From the NCBI GenBank assembly GCA_937958265.1, contig CALGNX010000010.1, positions 62,001-126,000 on the forward strand: 64,000 bases of DNA, written 5' to 3'. This DNA comes from an uncultured Algibacter sp. (lineage in GTDB: Bacteria > Bacteroidota > Bacteroidia > Flavobacteriales > Flavobacteriaceae). A program made the position numbers and the translations under genes. This document shows, piece after piece, positions 50,340 to 59,667 of this stretch (its first letter is position 1; the number at the start of each line of letters is the position of its first letter). The notes under the pieces are model-generated. The model ran no database searches, was not told the origin of the DNA, and saw only the letters and a list, made by a program, of their open reading frames with translations.

Positions 50340-50421
50340 TGCGGGCGGGGAGACTCGAACTCCCACACCGTGAGGCACTAGATCCTAAGTCTAGCGTGTC
50401 TACCAATTCCACCACGCCCGC
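50340..50421 (-). tRNA. tRNA-Leu (anticodon UAG)
   Basis: The minus strand folds as a class II tRNA with a long variable arm. The acceptor GCGGGCG pairs with CGCCCGC, the anticodon stem CTAGA/TCTAG holds loop CTTAGGA (anticodon UAG), and the T-arm contains GTTCGAGTC. The discriminator is A and the CCA end is not encoded. Confidence 0.95.
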
Positions 50422-50442
50422 TTAGTATTGTAATTAGGTGTG

Positions 50443-50472
50443 CAAATATAAGCAACATTTTTAAATTGCAAA
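50443..50472 (-). promoter_or_regulatory. Promoter of tRNA-Leu
   Basis: On the minus strand TTTG, an 18-bp spacer and TATATTTG match the Bacteroidota consensus fully. The -7 element is about 21 bp upstream of the tRNA 5' end. Confidence 0.65.
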
Positions 50473-50502
50473 CTTTATAACGAAAAAAAACTTTCTTTTT
50501 TA

Positions 50503-50510
50503 TACTTTTG
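50503..50510 (+). promoter_or_regulatory. Putative -7 element of M20 dipeptidase
   Basis: TACTTTTG matches TAnnTTTG, 24 bp before the start codon. No -33 TTTG at the usual distance. Confidence 0.4.
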
Positions 50511-50534
50511 AGTTTATTACATTAAAAAAAACTT

Positions 50535-51929
50535 ATGGAGAGCCTAGTACCTTATATTACTAAACATAAAAATCGTTTTATAAACGAACTTGTTGAATTA
50601 TTAAAAATACCATCGATAAGTGCGGACTCCACTTATAAATTAGACGTACTTAAAACTGCCGATATTATTAAAACTAGCTTAAAGCAAGCCGGATGCGATA
50701 CGGTTGAGATATGTAAAACCGAAGGATACCCTATTGTTTATGGCGAAAAAATTATAGATAGCAAACTACCAACTATATTAGTTTATGGCCACTACGATGT
50801 ACAACCACCAGACCCTATAGAACTATGGGATTCACCACCCTTCGAACCTATAATTAAAACTACAGAAAAACACCCTGAAGGCGCTATTTTTGCCCGCGGA
50901 GCTTGTGATGACAAAGGGCAAATGTACATGCATGTTAAAGCTTTAGAGTTTATGAACACCACAAACCAATTACCCTGTAATGTAAAGTTTATGATAGAGG
51001 GAGAAGAAGAGGTTGGTAGTGTAAACTTAGCCACCTTTGTAAAAGAAAATAAAGAGAAATTAAAAAACGATGTTATTTTAATTTCAGACACAGGCATGAT
51101 AGCTAACCATATTCCATCCATTACAACAGGGCTAAGAGGCCTAAGTTATGTGGAGGTAGAAGTTACAGGGCCAAATCGCGATTTACACTCTGGCCTATAC
51201 GGAGGCGCTGTTGCCAACCCTATTAATATACTTACCAAAATGATAGCTTCGTTGCACGACGAGAATAACCATATTACTATTCCTGGATTTTATGATAATG
51301 TGGAAGAACTTACAGACACAGCACGAGCTGCTATGGCAAAAGCCCCATTTAATTTAGAGGAATACCAAAAAACCTTAGCCATAAAGAGCGTATATGGTGA
51401 AGCGGGATATACTACCAACGAAAGAAACGCCATAAGACCCACCTTAGATGTAAATGGAATTTGGGGTGGCTACACCGGCGAAGGCGCAAAAACAGTAATA
51501 CCAAGTAAAGCCTTTGCAAAAATTTCCATGCGCTTAGTACCTAATCAAAACTGGGAAACCATTACACAACTATTTACAACACATTTTAAAGCCATTGCTC
51601 CTAAAGCCGTAACCGTAAAAATAACGCCACATCATGGCGGCCAAGGCTACGTAACGCCAACAAACAATATTGCCTACCAAGCCGCTAGTAAAGCATACCA
51701 AAGTACCTTTGGAAAAGTTCCAATACCACAACGTAGCGGAGGTAGCATACCTATTGTAGCACTTTTTGAGCAAGAATTAAAAAGTAAAACTATATTAATG
51801 GGCTTTGGGCTAGATAGCGATGCTATACACTCTCCAAACGAACATTTTGGAATTTGGAATTATTTAAAAGGTATAGAAACCATACCTTATTTTTATAAAT
51901 ATTTTACAGAGTTATTCCATACAAAATAA
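50535..51929 (+). CDS. M20 family dipeptidase
   Basis: A 464-residue zinc peptidase of the carnosinase/CNDP-like group. Metal ligands lie in GHYDVQPP (His86), ARGACDDKG (Asp125 or Asp126) and the catalytic EGEEEVGS (Glu157-159). An inserted dimerisation domain follows near 190-330 (DLHSGLYGG). No export signal is visible, so it is probably cytoplasmic and cuts dipeptides. It stands alone between a divergent tRNA and a terminator. Confidence 0.93.
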   Translation: MESLVPYITKHKNRFINELVELLKIPSISADSTYKLDVLKTADIIKTSLKQAGCDTVEICKTEGYPIVYGEKIIDSKLPTILVYGHYDVQPPDPIELWDSPPFEPIIKTTEKHPEGAIFARGACDDKGQMYMHVKALEFMNTTNQLPCNVKFMIEGEEEVGSVNLATFVKENKEKLKNDVILISDTGMIANHIPSITTGLRGLSYVEVEVTGPNRDLHSGLYGGAVANPINILTKMIASLHDENNHITIPGFYDNVEELTDTARAAMAKAPFNLEEYQKTLAIKSVYGEAGYTTNERNAIRPTLDVNGIWGGYTGEGAKTVIPSKAFAKISMRLVPNQNWETITQLFTTHFKAIAPKAVTVKITPHHGGQGYVTPTNNIAYQAASKAYQSTFGKVPIPQRSGGSIPIVALFEQELKSKTILMGFGLDSDAIHSPNEHFGIWNYLKGIETIPYFYKYFTELFHTK

Positions 51930-51932
51930 AAT

Positions 51933-51970
51933 AACCCCCAATAAAATTACTTTTGTTGGGGGTTTATTTT
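51933..51970 (+). terminator. Terminator of M20 dipeptidase
   Basis: Stem AACCCCCA / TGGGGGTT-like (51933-51940 with 51957-51964, one imperfect end) followed by TATTTT. Confidence 0.75.
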
Positions 51971-51997
51971 ATACAAAAATTTAAACAAAAATGTTTT

Positions 51998-52085
51998 GGG
52001 CGTTACCCGAAAAGGGTCGCGCTTTCACTACTCGCTCCCTCCCAAAAGGTCGGGGAGCTCAAACAAACCGTTTAATCGCTAACGC
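51998..52085 (+). repeat. Interspersed repeat, copy B
   Basis: Begins GGGCGTTACCC, carries the hairpin ACCC-GAAAA-GGGT, then an internal hairpin GCTCCC/GGGAGC, and ends CGCTAACGC. It is the shortest of the three copies and lies in the opposite orientation to copies A and C. A 62-codon open frame over it is repeat-derived and not counted as a gene. Confidence 0.72.
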
Positions 52086-52220
52086 AAAATTTGATAACAA
52101 ACACGATTTATATAAAGCATACCGTTTTAGGTTTTTTGTTATTATTAAAAAAATAAGCCAACTAGGTTTATTAAAATAACAAACAACTCTGCTAGCTATT
52201 TAACATTTTCGCTTATTATT

Positions 52221-54161
52221 CTAATTAATAATAATTTTTTTCGATAATAAAACACCATTATTTTGAACAGATATTATGTATACACCTGATTGCAATGTGG
52301 AACCGTTTATTTTAATTTTAGATTGATTGCTATTTTCATTAAATAATAATCGTCCATGCAAGTCGTATAAGGCATAATTAAAACCATTAGATGTTCCTTT
52401 ATGATTTATCAACTCAGCATTAATAATTTGGTTTTCTGTCTTGTACACCAAAAATTTTGGATTAGCAAAAAGCTTATTGCTAGTATTTAATAAAGCACTA
52501 TACTGGCCATAAACCTCAACCTCTGTTAAGCCTACATTAGGCCCTTCGCCTCTAGTAACTTCAATTTCTACCCACTCGGTTAAACGCTCCTCAAAAAGGA
52601 TTTCTGTTAATTGACCATCAGGTTTAACCAAATCCGTTTTTGTTACGGTAGTTCCATCACTAAATCTTATAACAACATCTCTAGCGTTGTCACTCAAATT
52701 TATTCTATCATAAAGCACAATACGCTTAGTTACAATAGGCTCATCCCATGTAAATTTAACAGATGGTTCTTGCTCTCCCATACTGGCCCATTCCCCACTA
52801 TTTGTAGTAAATCCATCTATTAGTTTACGCTTACCAAAATCAGAAGAAAATTCAGAAGAAGCATCTATACCTGTTGCTTCAGGAGCTAGATTCGTACCCG
52901 CCTCCTTATTCTCGATAATAACACTGCCGTAGTAAATCCGATCTGGATCACCTTCATTTAATTCTGAAGATTCTAAAATATTTCTTAAAGTTCTCACTAT
53001 TTTTCCTTCAAAAAAGACGGTTTCATTATCAGTAACCGTTATATCTTGGTCCATATCTAGGTTTTCGTCTCTCACATAGAGCTCTAACTCCCCGTTATTA
53101 TAACTGCTTCTTTCTACAATAATTTTAGAGTTATTATTATCAAAAGAAACAATAGCCTCTGCACTTGGTTTATAAACTGATGTTTTAAAATTATAAAATG
53201 TGCGTTGTGGTAAATCTCTAGAACCCGACTGTTTCCAAAGTATTTTTTCATGAAAAGGGTTTCTAGTTGCACCAAAAAGTAGAGGAAAAACGGCACGCTC
53301 TTTATTATCCATCCAATGTGGCTTACCCGGTTCTAATGCTACATCGTGCACAAAGCCGCTATGCTCGGCCTGAAGGCTAGCAATTTTTTGCGCATAATCT
53401 AGCATCACATTATTACGATTAAAATCGGTATCGCGCTCTCCAATTCTTCCTGCCCAAGTAACTCTATGCAAATTAAAAGGATTACTAAAATTATTTGTTC
53501 CTGCAAACATGCCCGATGCGCTAATTACATCGCCCATTCTTGGTGATAACTCGTATACGCCATCGCCCCCAGCTGAAAAACCAACTAGTATTATTTTATT
53601 ACGGTTTAAATTGTATTTCTCTATGGCCAAACTAATTATGACATCAAAGGCCTTTTCTGTCTGCCATATATGCCATCCATTCCATATATTTAATGGTACG
53701 CGAGGTACTATAAGCACGTAATTATTAGGAAAATTATTATAAAGACTTTTTTGATTTTCCCACTGCTGGTCGTTACCCGCATCATTTGAAAAAATCCCGC
53801 CATGCATAGATATTACAAGACTACGTCCTTCCTGAACATTTGAATTTCCAAAGGTTTTAGTAATAAATTTAAAATTAAGACCGTCTATTTTTACCAAATC
53901 ATTGTCGAAATCCTCATGGTGTGTGGCCTTTAAGTTGTTTATGTAATCGTCTGCTACTAAATCTCTGGCCGCTTCAGCAGTCTCTTTATTTAATGGCGTG
54001 TCTATATTGGCTAATGTTTCGACTGGCGAGCGGTTAGCTTTAGGTACGGTAAGCCAATTTTGCAACTCTGCTAAAGCTTGTTGAGAATTATCGGCTTGTG
54101 CATTTACAGAGACAACCGTGTATAAAAGAACAATAATTAAACAACTGTATTTTTTTTTCAT
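52221..54161 (-). CDS. Secreted alpha/beta-hydrolase with discoidin-like and T9SS domains
   Basis: A 646-residue secreted enzyme. After the signal peptide (to about 22), residues 90-300 form an alpha/beta-hydrolase with nucleophile Ser196 in GFSAGG and a likely catalytic His282 (GKPHWMD). A beta-rich stretch with EIVRTL-like segments follows (about 330-415). Residues 425-550 resemble a discoidin/F5-8C-type carbohydrate-binding domain (NLAPEATGIDASSEFS to TEVEVYGQ). The end (about 570-646) is a T9SS type A sorting domain. I infer an esterase acting on surface-bound polysaccharide or lipid. Repeat copies B and C flank the gene in opposite orientations. Confidence 0.82.
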   Translation of the reverse strand: MKKKYSCLIIVLLYTVVSVNAQADNSQQALAELQNWLTVPKANRSPVETLANIDTPLNKETAEAARDLVADDYINNLKATHHEDFDNDLVKIDGLNFKFITKTFGNSNVQEGRSLVISMHGGIFSNDAGNDQQWENQKSLYNNFPNNYVLIVPRVPLNIWNGWHIWQTEKAFDVIISLAIEKYNLNRNKIILVGFSAGGDGVYELSPRMGDVISASGMFAGTNNFSNPFNLHRVTWAGRIGERDTDFNRNNVMLDYAQKIASLQAEHSGFVHDVALEPGKPHWMDNKERAVFPLLFGATRNPFHEKILWKQSGSRDLPQRTFYNFKTSVYKPSAEAIVSFDNNNSKIIVERSSYNNGELELYVRDENLDMDQDITVTDNETVFFEGKIVRTLRNILESSELNEGDPDRIYYGSVIIENKEAGTNLAPEATGIDASSEFSSDFGKRKLIDGFTTNSGEWASMGEQEPSVKFTWDEPIVTKRIVLYDRINLSDNARDVVIRFSDGTTVTKTDLVKPDGQLTEILFEERLTEWVEIEVTRGEGPNVGLTEVEVYGQYSALLNTSNKLFANPKFLVYKTENQIINAELINHKGTSNGFNYALYDLHGRLLFNENSNQSKIKINGSTLQSGVYIISVQNNGVLLSKKIIIN

Positions 54162-54598
54162 AATTTCACTTTTTAAATTAAACCTTATTAGAGAGTAATA
54201 TATTCCATTAACGTATTAAAAAATTATCGCTAAAATAACTTTTTAAAACGTTAAAAAAGAACACCTGTAAGACTCCTTTGTAACAACCTCTTTACTATAA
54301 ATTTATTTTTGACTTAGAAATAATTTTAAAATTAAGGCCATATATACTTTTAATCACTTTAAATTTATTCGATAAATTACTTAATTCATATTAAGAATTT
54401 TACACAAACCTTTGGATCGTATTAATGTAACCCTTTTTAGCACTGAGATTACGTATGCAAGGTAAAAGAAATAGCTGTTTTTAATACCTAAGTACATTCT
54501 ATACGTAAAACGTAGATTCACTAACTTTTTATTTTTTAAGATACAACAAAAAATATTACCATTGAATAATGTAACGGGCTTACGGTCTCTACTTACCT
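54162..54598. other. 437-bp intergenic region
   Basis: It lies between the esterase start and repeat copy C. An 81-codon frame on the minus strand shows no family features. No promoter could be assigned with confidence. Confidence 0.4.
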
Positions 54599-54689
54599 GC
54601 GTTAGGGATTGCAGTGAAAAGCCCACAGCCCGACTTTTTAGGAGGTGCGAGGACTTGAAACGTAAAGCCCGACCCTTGCGGTAACGCCC
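54599..54689 (-). repeat. Interspersed repeat, copy C
   Basis: Read on the minus strand: TTTGGGCGTTACC at the start, short hairpin ACC-GCAA-GGT, GTCGGGCT present twice as a direct repeat, and CAATCCCTAACGC at the end. Same ends as copy A; intergenic. Confidence 0.75.
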
Positions 54690-54703
54690 AAATTATTATG
54701 GGT

Positions 54704-55282
54704 TTATATTTTTTTTACAAACGCGGTGATAATAACAGTTAGAGTTGGTCCCACTTTACCTTCAATATATTGCTCGTTTTCATGATCTAAACGAATATTA
54801 CGTACAGCGGTTCCCTGTTTTGCTACCATGCTAGAGCCTTTTACTTTTAAATCTTTAATTAACACAACAGAATCGCCAGTTTTTAAGACAACGCCATTAA
54901 CATCGCGATGTATTAATTGTTCTGGATCTGCCTCGCCTTCTCCTGTTATTTTTGCAAATTCCAAAGTATCGTCTTCCAAATACATCATATCCAACAAATC
55001 TTTTGGCCACCCTTCTGCTCTTAAGCGCGAAAGCATTCGCCATGATGCTACTTTTACGGCGTCGTGCTCGCTCCACATACTATCGTTTAAACAACGCCAG
55101 TGGTTTGGTTCTGTACCTTCGGGGTTTTCAATTTGATTTACACAGGTTTTACAAGACACTAAAGATTTTTGTAAATTTTGGTCTTTTTGTGGTGCTAGTG
55201 TATGTATTTGTAACTGGTCTTGGTTTCCGCAGAGTTCGCATTTATTACCTGCTCTTTTGTATAACGTTCTTTCTAAACTCAT
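54704..55282 (-). CDS. PhnA/YjdM domain protein
   Basis: A 192-residue protein. An N-terminal zinc ribbon has cysteines 15, 18, 44 and 47 (CELC, CKTC). The C-terminal half is the PhnA domain (DVNGVVLKTGDSVVLIKDLKVKGSS...). Despite the old name, this family is not shown to act in phosphonate use in most bacteria, and the real role is unknown. Its 3' side touches repeat copy C. Confidence 0.9.
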   Translation of the reverse strand: MSLERTLYKRAGNKCELCGNQDQLQIHTLAPQKDQNLQKSLVSCKTCVNQIENPEGTEPNHWRCLNDSMWSEHDAVKVASWRMLSRLRAEGWPKDLLDMMYLEDDTLEFAKITGEGEADPEQLIHRDVNGVVLKTGDSVVLIKDLKVKGSSMVAKQGTAVRNIRLDHENEQYIEGKVGPTLTVIITAFVKKI

Positions 55283-55418
55283 TTTTAATTATTTAATGTT
55301 GCAATAATACTTATTCTGATTTAGAATATGCTAAAACGTTTTTATTTAAAACTGCTATTAATGCGAATACAGTTGTTTTTCGATTTTCTATTTAAACTAG
55401 TTTATTTATTACTTTACC

Positions 55419-55790
55419 TTACTCTTGACTACCTAATTGCGCTCGTATTTTTTTAGGCATGCCCTTTACTACCATATCGTAAGAGTGATCTATTAATGCT
55501 TTTACGAGTTTAGAGTTTAGTATGCCTTCGTTTAAATATAAGGTATTCCAATGTTTTTTACTCATGTGATACCCAGGGCGGATGGCACTAAAATCTGCTC
55601 GTAACACTGCTGAATATTCTGGGTCTGCTTTTAAATTTATGGCAGCGTTTCCTGTTTCCCATTTTTTTAAGGATACTAAAGCGAATATTTTACCTAGTAC
55701 TTTAAAAACGAGTGTATCATCATTAAAAGGAAATTCTTCTGTTGTGGCATTTTTATTAATGCAGTATGCTCTTATTTGCTCGACATCCAT
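55419..55790 (-). CDS. MmcQ/YjbR family DNA-binding protein
   Basis: A 123-residue protein covering the whole MmcQ/YjbR (CyaY-like fold) family length. Signatures are the early TTEEFPFNDDTLVFKV, the middle NLKADPE with PGYHMSKKHWNTL, and a C-terminal helix (ALIDHSYDMVVKGMPKK). The family is named DNA-binding, but direct evidence is slight. No functional neighbour is evident. Confidence 0.9.
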   Translation of the reverse strand: MDVEQIRAYCINKNATTEEFPFNDDTLVFKVLGKIFALVSLKKWETGNAAINLKADPEYSAVLRADFSAIRPGYHMSKKHWNTLYLNEGILNSKLVKALIDHSYDMVVKGMPKKIRAQLGSQE

Positions 55791-55875
55791 ATTTTAAGTT
55801 TTGTACTTCTTGGTGCAATAGGCGCAACACAGCTAACTTTCATGCCCTTATTTATGGTTTTAATTAAAATAATAG

Positions 55876-56484
55876 CTATTTTAATTTTTCATTTTTAGCA
55901 GTCTCAATCTCTAAAGCAGAATAATCCAACTTCCAACCAATGGTTTCAACAATAGTCTCTACCAGTAAGATGGTTTCTAGGGCTTCCTTTTGTGCTGCTT
56001 GAATAAGGCCACTTTCTGGTATTTTATTACGTATATGTATTTTGGCTTCGTTATGTAATCCTGTTAAATCGTTAGCTTCAAACCTGTTAAAATACCCATC
56101 TGTTTTATCGTAATAATTTAAATTAGTTTCTATGGTTAGTATCTCGGGTTGTGGGAAATGCTTTAATACTATTTTCTTTTTTTCTGTGTTTGCTTCTAAC
56201 GCTATTTTGGATAAATCGTAACCTATATGAGCCTTAGCATTTATTACAACAAGGGCTTTTTTTCTGCTTGATACGAGCTTTAAAAAACGCTCTTTAACAT
56301 TCTCGTAATGATAAATTTCAGCAAAATCGCCCTCTACAGTTATAAATTTACACACTTTTTTTATTTTGTCTAATAAAATAGTAGACTGCGAGTTAACTAA
56401 CTTTTTCTGCTTTACAGATTTCATTACTGTAACAACACCTAGAGTTACTAAAATAGTAATGATTATAGCTAAAAAAACTTCCAT
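55876..56484 (-). CDS. DUF4230 protein
   Basis: A 202-residue protein with one N-terminal membrane helix (about 3-22) and a periplasmic or cytoplasmic DUF4230 domain (CKFITVEGDFAEIYHYENVK, then LVVINAKAHIGYDLSKI). The function of this family is unknown. Its ATG follows directly on the stop of the cyclase gene, so they are probably one operon with hemW and ruvC. Confidence 0.85.
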   Translation of the reverse strand: MEVFLAIIITILVTLGVVTVMKSVKQKKLVNSQSTILLDKIKKVCKFITVEGDFAEIYHYENVKERFLKLVSSRKKALVVINAKAHIGYDLSKIALEANTEKKKIVLKHFPQPEILTIETNLNYYDKTDGYFNRFEANDLTGLHNEAKIHIRNKIPESGLIQAAQKEALETILLVETIVETIGWKLDYSALEIETAKNEKLK

Positions 56485-57234
56485 TTAATTTAAGACTTTA
56501 TATAACACAGGTTTACTTGGCGATGCATCATTCTCAAAAGGTGCAATTTGTAGGTTTAAAAAATACGCACCATCTTCAATTTTATTAGGTACGTAAATAA
56601 GTTCTGTAATTGTAGCATCCATTCGTATTTCACCTTTTGTATTCCAGAAAATATTATGACCTACCAGCTCGCCACCATCCTTTTCCTTGTCTATACTTGG
56701 CACATCGATAAGTATATGTTTCACACCTTTGCTTACCAAAAATGCTACGGCGTCTGCCATTAAGTAAGGCCAATTGGTATTGGAGTGTTTCCTTGTTAAT
56801 TTATCTTTAGTATTAGGCATAGTACGCAATACAATAGCATCACGTTTTTTATTTCCTAAAGCAAACTGTAACTGCTTTTTAGATATTACTTTATCTTCAT
56901 TATAACTTTCTGGTGCCACTGTTATAACCTCGGCCAAGAAAAAAAAAGTTTTTAAATTTTTATTTATGGAGTGTACTTTTTCTGTAATATGCCCAACGCA
57001 TTCTGTATGTGTGCCGTGGGCATGCGGATTAAAATATATGTTGTTAAAATTAATAGCTGCACCTTTACTTACTGCAGCGACCCATTCGCCATCCTTTACT
57101 GGCTCTATTTTTGGCGTGTCGTGATACCAGGCATTTACATTTCTATTAGAAGATTGTATGGGCACCGAAATATCCAAAGGTTGTGATAAATCTATTTGTA
57201 ATTTCCTAGAGTTATATTGTATTGTTGCGATCAA
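56485..57234 (-). CDS. Cyclase family (kynurenine formamidase-like) hydrolase
   Basis: A 249-residue metal-dependent hydrolase of the cyclase family. The metal motif is HAHGTHTE at residues 71-78. The start codon is TTG at 57232-57234, sharing two bases with the TGA of hemW, which implies translational coupling. The amide or ester substrate cannot be told; kynurenine formamidase is only one family member. It is followed directly by the DUF4230 gene. Confidence 0.87.
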   Translation of the reverse strand: MIATIQYNSRKLQIDLSQPLDISVPIQSSNRNVNAWYHDTPKIEPVKDGEWVAAVSKGAAINFNNIYFNPHAHGTHTECVGHITEKVHSINKNLKTFFFLAEVITVAPESYNEDKVISKKQLQFALGNKKRDAIVLRTMPNTKDKLTRKHSNTNWPYLMADAVAFLVSKGVKHILIDVPSIDKEKDGGELVGHNIFWNTKGEIRMDATITELIYVPNKIEDGAYFLNLQIAPFENDASPSKPVLYKVLN

Positions 57235-58364
57235 TTCAAATTAATTTTAAAAAGGGCGGAAGCTATTCCATCACTTAAAAATTTTCCCTTTTTTGAGGTT
57301 AATATTTTGTTGTTATCAATATACAATAATTGTTCTTGAATATAGATTTCTGCTTGTTGTAAAAGATATTTTTTATAGTTTTTACCAAATTCGCGCTCGA
57401 CTTTTACTAGGGAAACACCCCAAATGGTGCGTAAACCCGTCATAACATACTCGTTATATTTATCTGTTACAGATAGGTTTTCTGTTTCGATGGGAAGTAT
57501 ATTGTTTTGTATTTTTTTTATATAAGTAGGATTATTTCTAACATTCCACCCGCGTGTACTTCCTTTAAAAGAATGTGCCGAGGGGCCAATACCCAAATAA
57601 GGTTTACCTTGCCAATACGCCGAGTTGTTTTTGCTAAAATATTGTGGTTTCCCAAAGTTGGAAAGCTCGTAATTTATAAAACCCGAAGCCTCTAACTTTT
57701 CTACAAGGATATTGAATTGCACTTGAGCTAAATCATCATCAATATTTGCAATAACACCTTTTTTTATAAAGCTTTCAAGTGCCGTTTTAGGCTCTACAGT
57801 TAAAGCATAACAAGAAATGTGCGGGACATTAAATGCTAATACGGTTTCTATGTTTTTAATCCATTCCTGGTTATTTAAACCGGGGATGCCGTAAATTAAA
57901 TCTACAGAAATATTATCGAAAAATTTTGTTGCCTCCTCCAAACATAAGACAGCTTCTTTTGCGTTGTGTGCGCGGTTCATCAGTTTTAAATCACGCTCAA
58001 AAAACGATTGTACACCTATACTTAAACGATTTACTGGACTTTGGGAAAGTTGCTGTATGCTTTCTTTTGATAAATCGTCGGGGTTAGCTTCTAAAGTAAT
58101 TTCTGGCTGCTCTGCTACTTTATAATGTTTATAAACGGTTGTAATAATTAAATCTAACTCATTATTGGTTAGTAAACTTGGTGTGCCACCACCAAAATAA
58201 ATAGTTTCTACAGTTTCGTTTTTAAACTCATCTTTGCGTAGCGCTAATTCTTTAATTAAACATTGAACAAGCACATCTTTATTTTTCATAGATGTTGAAA
58301 AATGAAAGTCGCAATAAAAACAGGCTTGTTTGCAAAATGGAATATGAATGTAAATGCCGCTAAT
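57231..58364 (-). CDS. hemW: Radical SAM heme chaperone HemW, ATT start
   Basis: A HemW-type radical SAM protein of about 377 residues. The first ATG in frame (58287-58289) would remove the N-terminus, but upstream codons encode IYIHIPFCKQACFYCDF with the iron-sulfur motif CxxxCxxC (Cys11, 15, 18). Between an in-frame TAA (58383-58385) and these cysteines there is no ATG, GTG or TTG. ATT at 58362-58364, read as M-S-G-I-Y, fits the family start. Other signatures are GGGTPSLL and NVRNNPTYI. HemW binds heme and is not a true coproporphyrinogen oxidase. It sits between ruvC and the cyclase gene. Confidence 0.88.
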   Translation of the reverse strand: MSGIYIHIPFCKQACFYCDFHFSTSMKNKDVLVQCLIKELALRKDEFKNETVETIYFGGGTPSLLTNNELDLIITTVYKHYKVAEQPEITLEANPDDLSKESIQQLSQSPVNRLSIGVQSFFERDLKLMNRAHNAKEAVLCLEEATKFFDNISVDLIYGIPGLNNQEWIKNIETVLAFNVPHISCYALTVEPKTALESFIKKGVIANIDDDLAQVQFNILVEKLEASGFINYELSNFGKPQYFSKNNSAYWQGKPYLGIGPSAHSFKGSTRGWNVRNNPTYIKKIQNNILPIETENLSVTDKYNEYVMTGLRTIWGVSLVKVEREFGKNYKKYLLQQAEIYIQEQLLYIDNNKILTSKKGKFLSDGIASALFKINLN

Positions 58365-58443
58365 AATTTCCGATTTTAAGTTTTACTAATTAGGTTATTC
58401 AAATTTTGTTTGTTTTCACAAAATAGTTATAATTTATAACATA

Positions 58444-58998
58444 TTATTTTTTCACCCTGTTTTCGTTCTGTTTTACAAAAGCATCCCAGCCGGTATAACT
58501 TTTACCTACTGTAACTTTACTAGAGTTATAAAAATGGCACACTGCCGCGGCTAAACCATCTGTGGCATCTAAATTTTTTGGAAGTGTTTTTAAACCTAAC
58601 AAACTTTGCAGCATTTTAGCAACTTGCTCCTTACTTGCACTTCCACTTCCTGTAATAGCCATTTTAATTTTTTTAGGAAGGTATTCCGTTATTGGAATTT
58701 CCCTACTTAAACCAGCCGCCATAGCAACACCTTGCGCCCTGCCTAGCTTTAGCATACTTTGCACGTTTTTACCAAAAAAGGGCGCTTCTATAGCTATTTC
58801 GTCTGGATTGTGTGTTTCTATAAGCTCGATAGTACGCTCGAAAATAAGTTTTAGCTTTAAATAATGATCGTTATATTTCTTTAAATCCAACTCATTCATT
58901 TGTAAAAACTGCATGTTTTTCCCAACTACTTTTATAAGTCCAAACCCCATAATAGTTGTACCAGGATCTATACCTAAAATAATACGCTCTCCTTTCAT
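58444..58998 (-). CDS. ruvC: Holliday junction endonuclease RuvC
   Basis: A 184-residue resolvase that cuts Holliday junctions with RuvAB. Acidic active-site residues are seen in GIDPGTT (Asp11), IEAPFFGKN and DATDGLAAAVCH. The start is set at the ATG of 58998 (MKGERIILGIDPG), which overlaps the TGA of the outer-membrane gene by 4 bp (ATGA); the frame runs 7 codons further upstream. Confidence 0.96.
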   Translation of the reverse strand: MKGERIILGIDPGTTIMGFGLIKVVGKNMQFLQMNELDLKKYNDHYLKLKLIFERTIELIETHNPDEIAIEAPFFGKNVQSMLKLGRAQGVAMAAGLSREIPITEYLPKKIKMAITGSGSASKEQVAKMLQSLLGLKTLPKNLDATDGLAAAVCHFYNSSKVTVGKSYTGWDAFVKQNENRVKK

Positions 58999-59636
58999 AA
59001 ATTTGCACAAAAATAACACCCATCAAGCGAAATAGACACACCAAGGGTTACCGTTAATAAGTCGCCATTAAAAGAGCCAAACCCATTAGAAACAGGATTA
59101 AATTCTTTTGCAAAACCTTTAATGTAAGCGGTATCCAAATAAACTGAAAAACTATTTGAAACACCATAGTGCAACTCCAAACCGCCCATAACATTTAAGT
59201 AATTTGTAGTGTTATTCCCAAAATCACCTAAGGGCTTAATCATTGAAAAACCAGGACCTGCATGCACAAAAGCTCCTAATCTATTGGAAAAACTAGTTAA
59301 TGCAGAAGCATTATATACCAATTGAACATTTATACGAGAATAATTTACCTTAAATTCTGGTGTATTATTTGCTCTTGAAAACCGATTGTAACCAAAATCC
59401 AAATTTGCTCCTAATTTAGGCTTAAACATGTACTGAAACCCTAAATTAACAGTTGGAAAATTTATAGTCTTTGATTCAAAATTAGCTTCAAATCCATCTG
59501 AACTCGGGTTGTTAACACCTAAGGCAAACCGCGCTGTAAAGTCACCTTCACCCGCTTGTGAAAAACTTGAAAAACCAAACAGCAATAAAATAATAGCTAA
59601 ATAAAAACCTATATTTCGTTTAAAACTTAAGATCAT
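58995..59636 (-). CDS. Outer-membrane beta-barrel protein
   Basis: A 213-residue exported protein with a signal peptide (about 1-26, ending FSSFSQA). Alternating beta strands and a terminal strand (LLTVTLGVSISL) suggest an eight-stranded OmpA/OmpX-like barrel. No ligand is evident. It is the first gene of a unit that continues into ruvC by a 4-bp overlap, and only 31 bp separate its start from the divergent flippase-like gene. Confidence 0.82.
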   Translation of the reverse strand: MILSFKRNIGFYLAIILLLFGFSSFSQAGEGDFTARFALGVNNPSSDGFEANFESKTINFPTVNLGFQYMFKPKLGANLDFGYNRFSRANNTPEFKVNYSRINVQLVYNASALTSFSNRLGAFVHAGPGFSMIKPLGDFGNNTTNYLNVMGGLELHYGVSNSFSVYLDTAYIKGFAKEFNPVSNGFGSFNGDLLTVTLGVSISLDGCYFCANL

Positions 59637-59667
59637 TGTAGTTATATTAATTTAATTTGCAGCCTTC

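Noticed and set aside
51991-52179. 62-codon open frame on the plus strand
   Set aside because: It is made mostly of repeat copy B and its flank; it shows no family features.
54381-54626. 81-codon minus-strand frame upstream of the esterase gene
   Set aside because: It runs into repeat copy C and has no recognisable domain or supported start.
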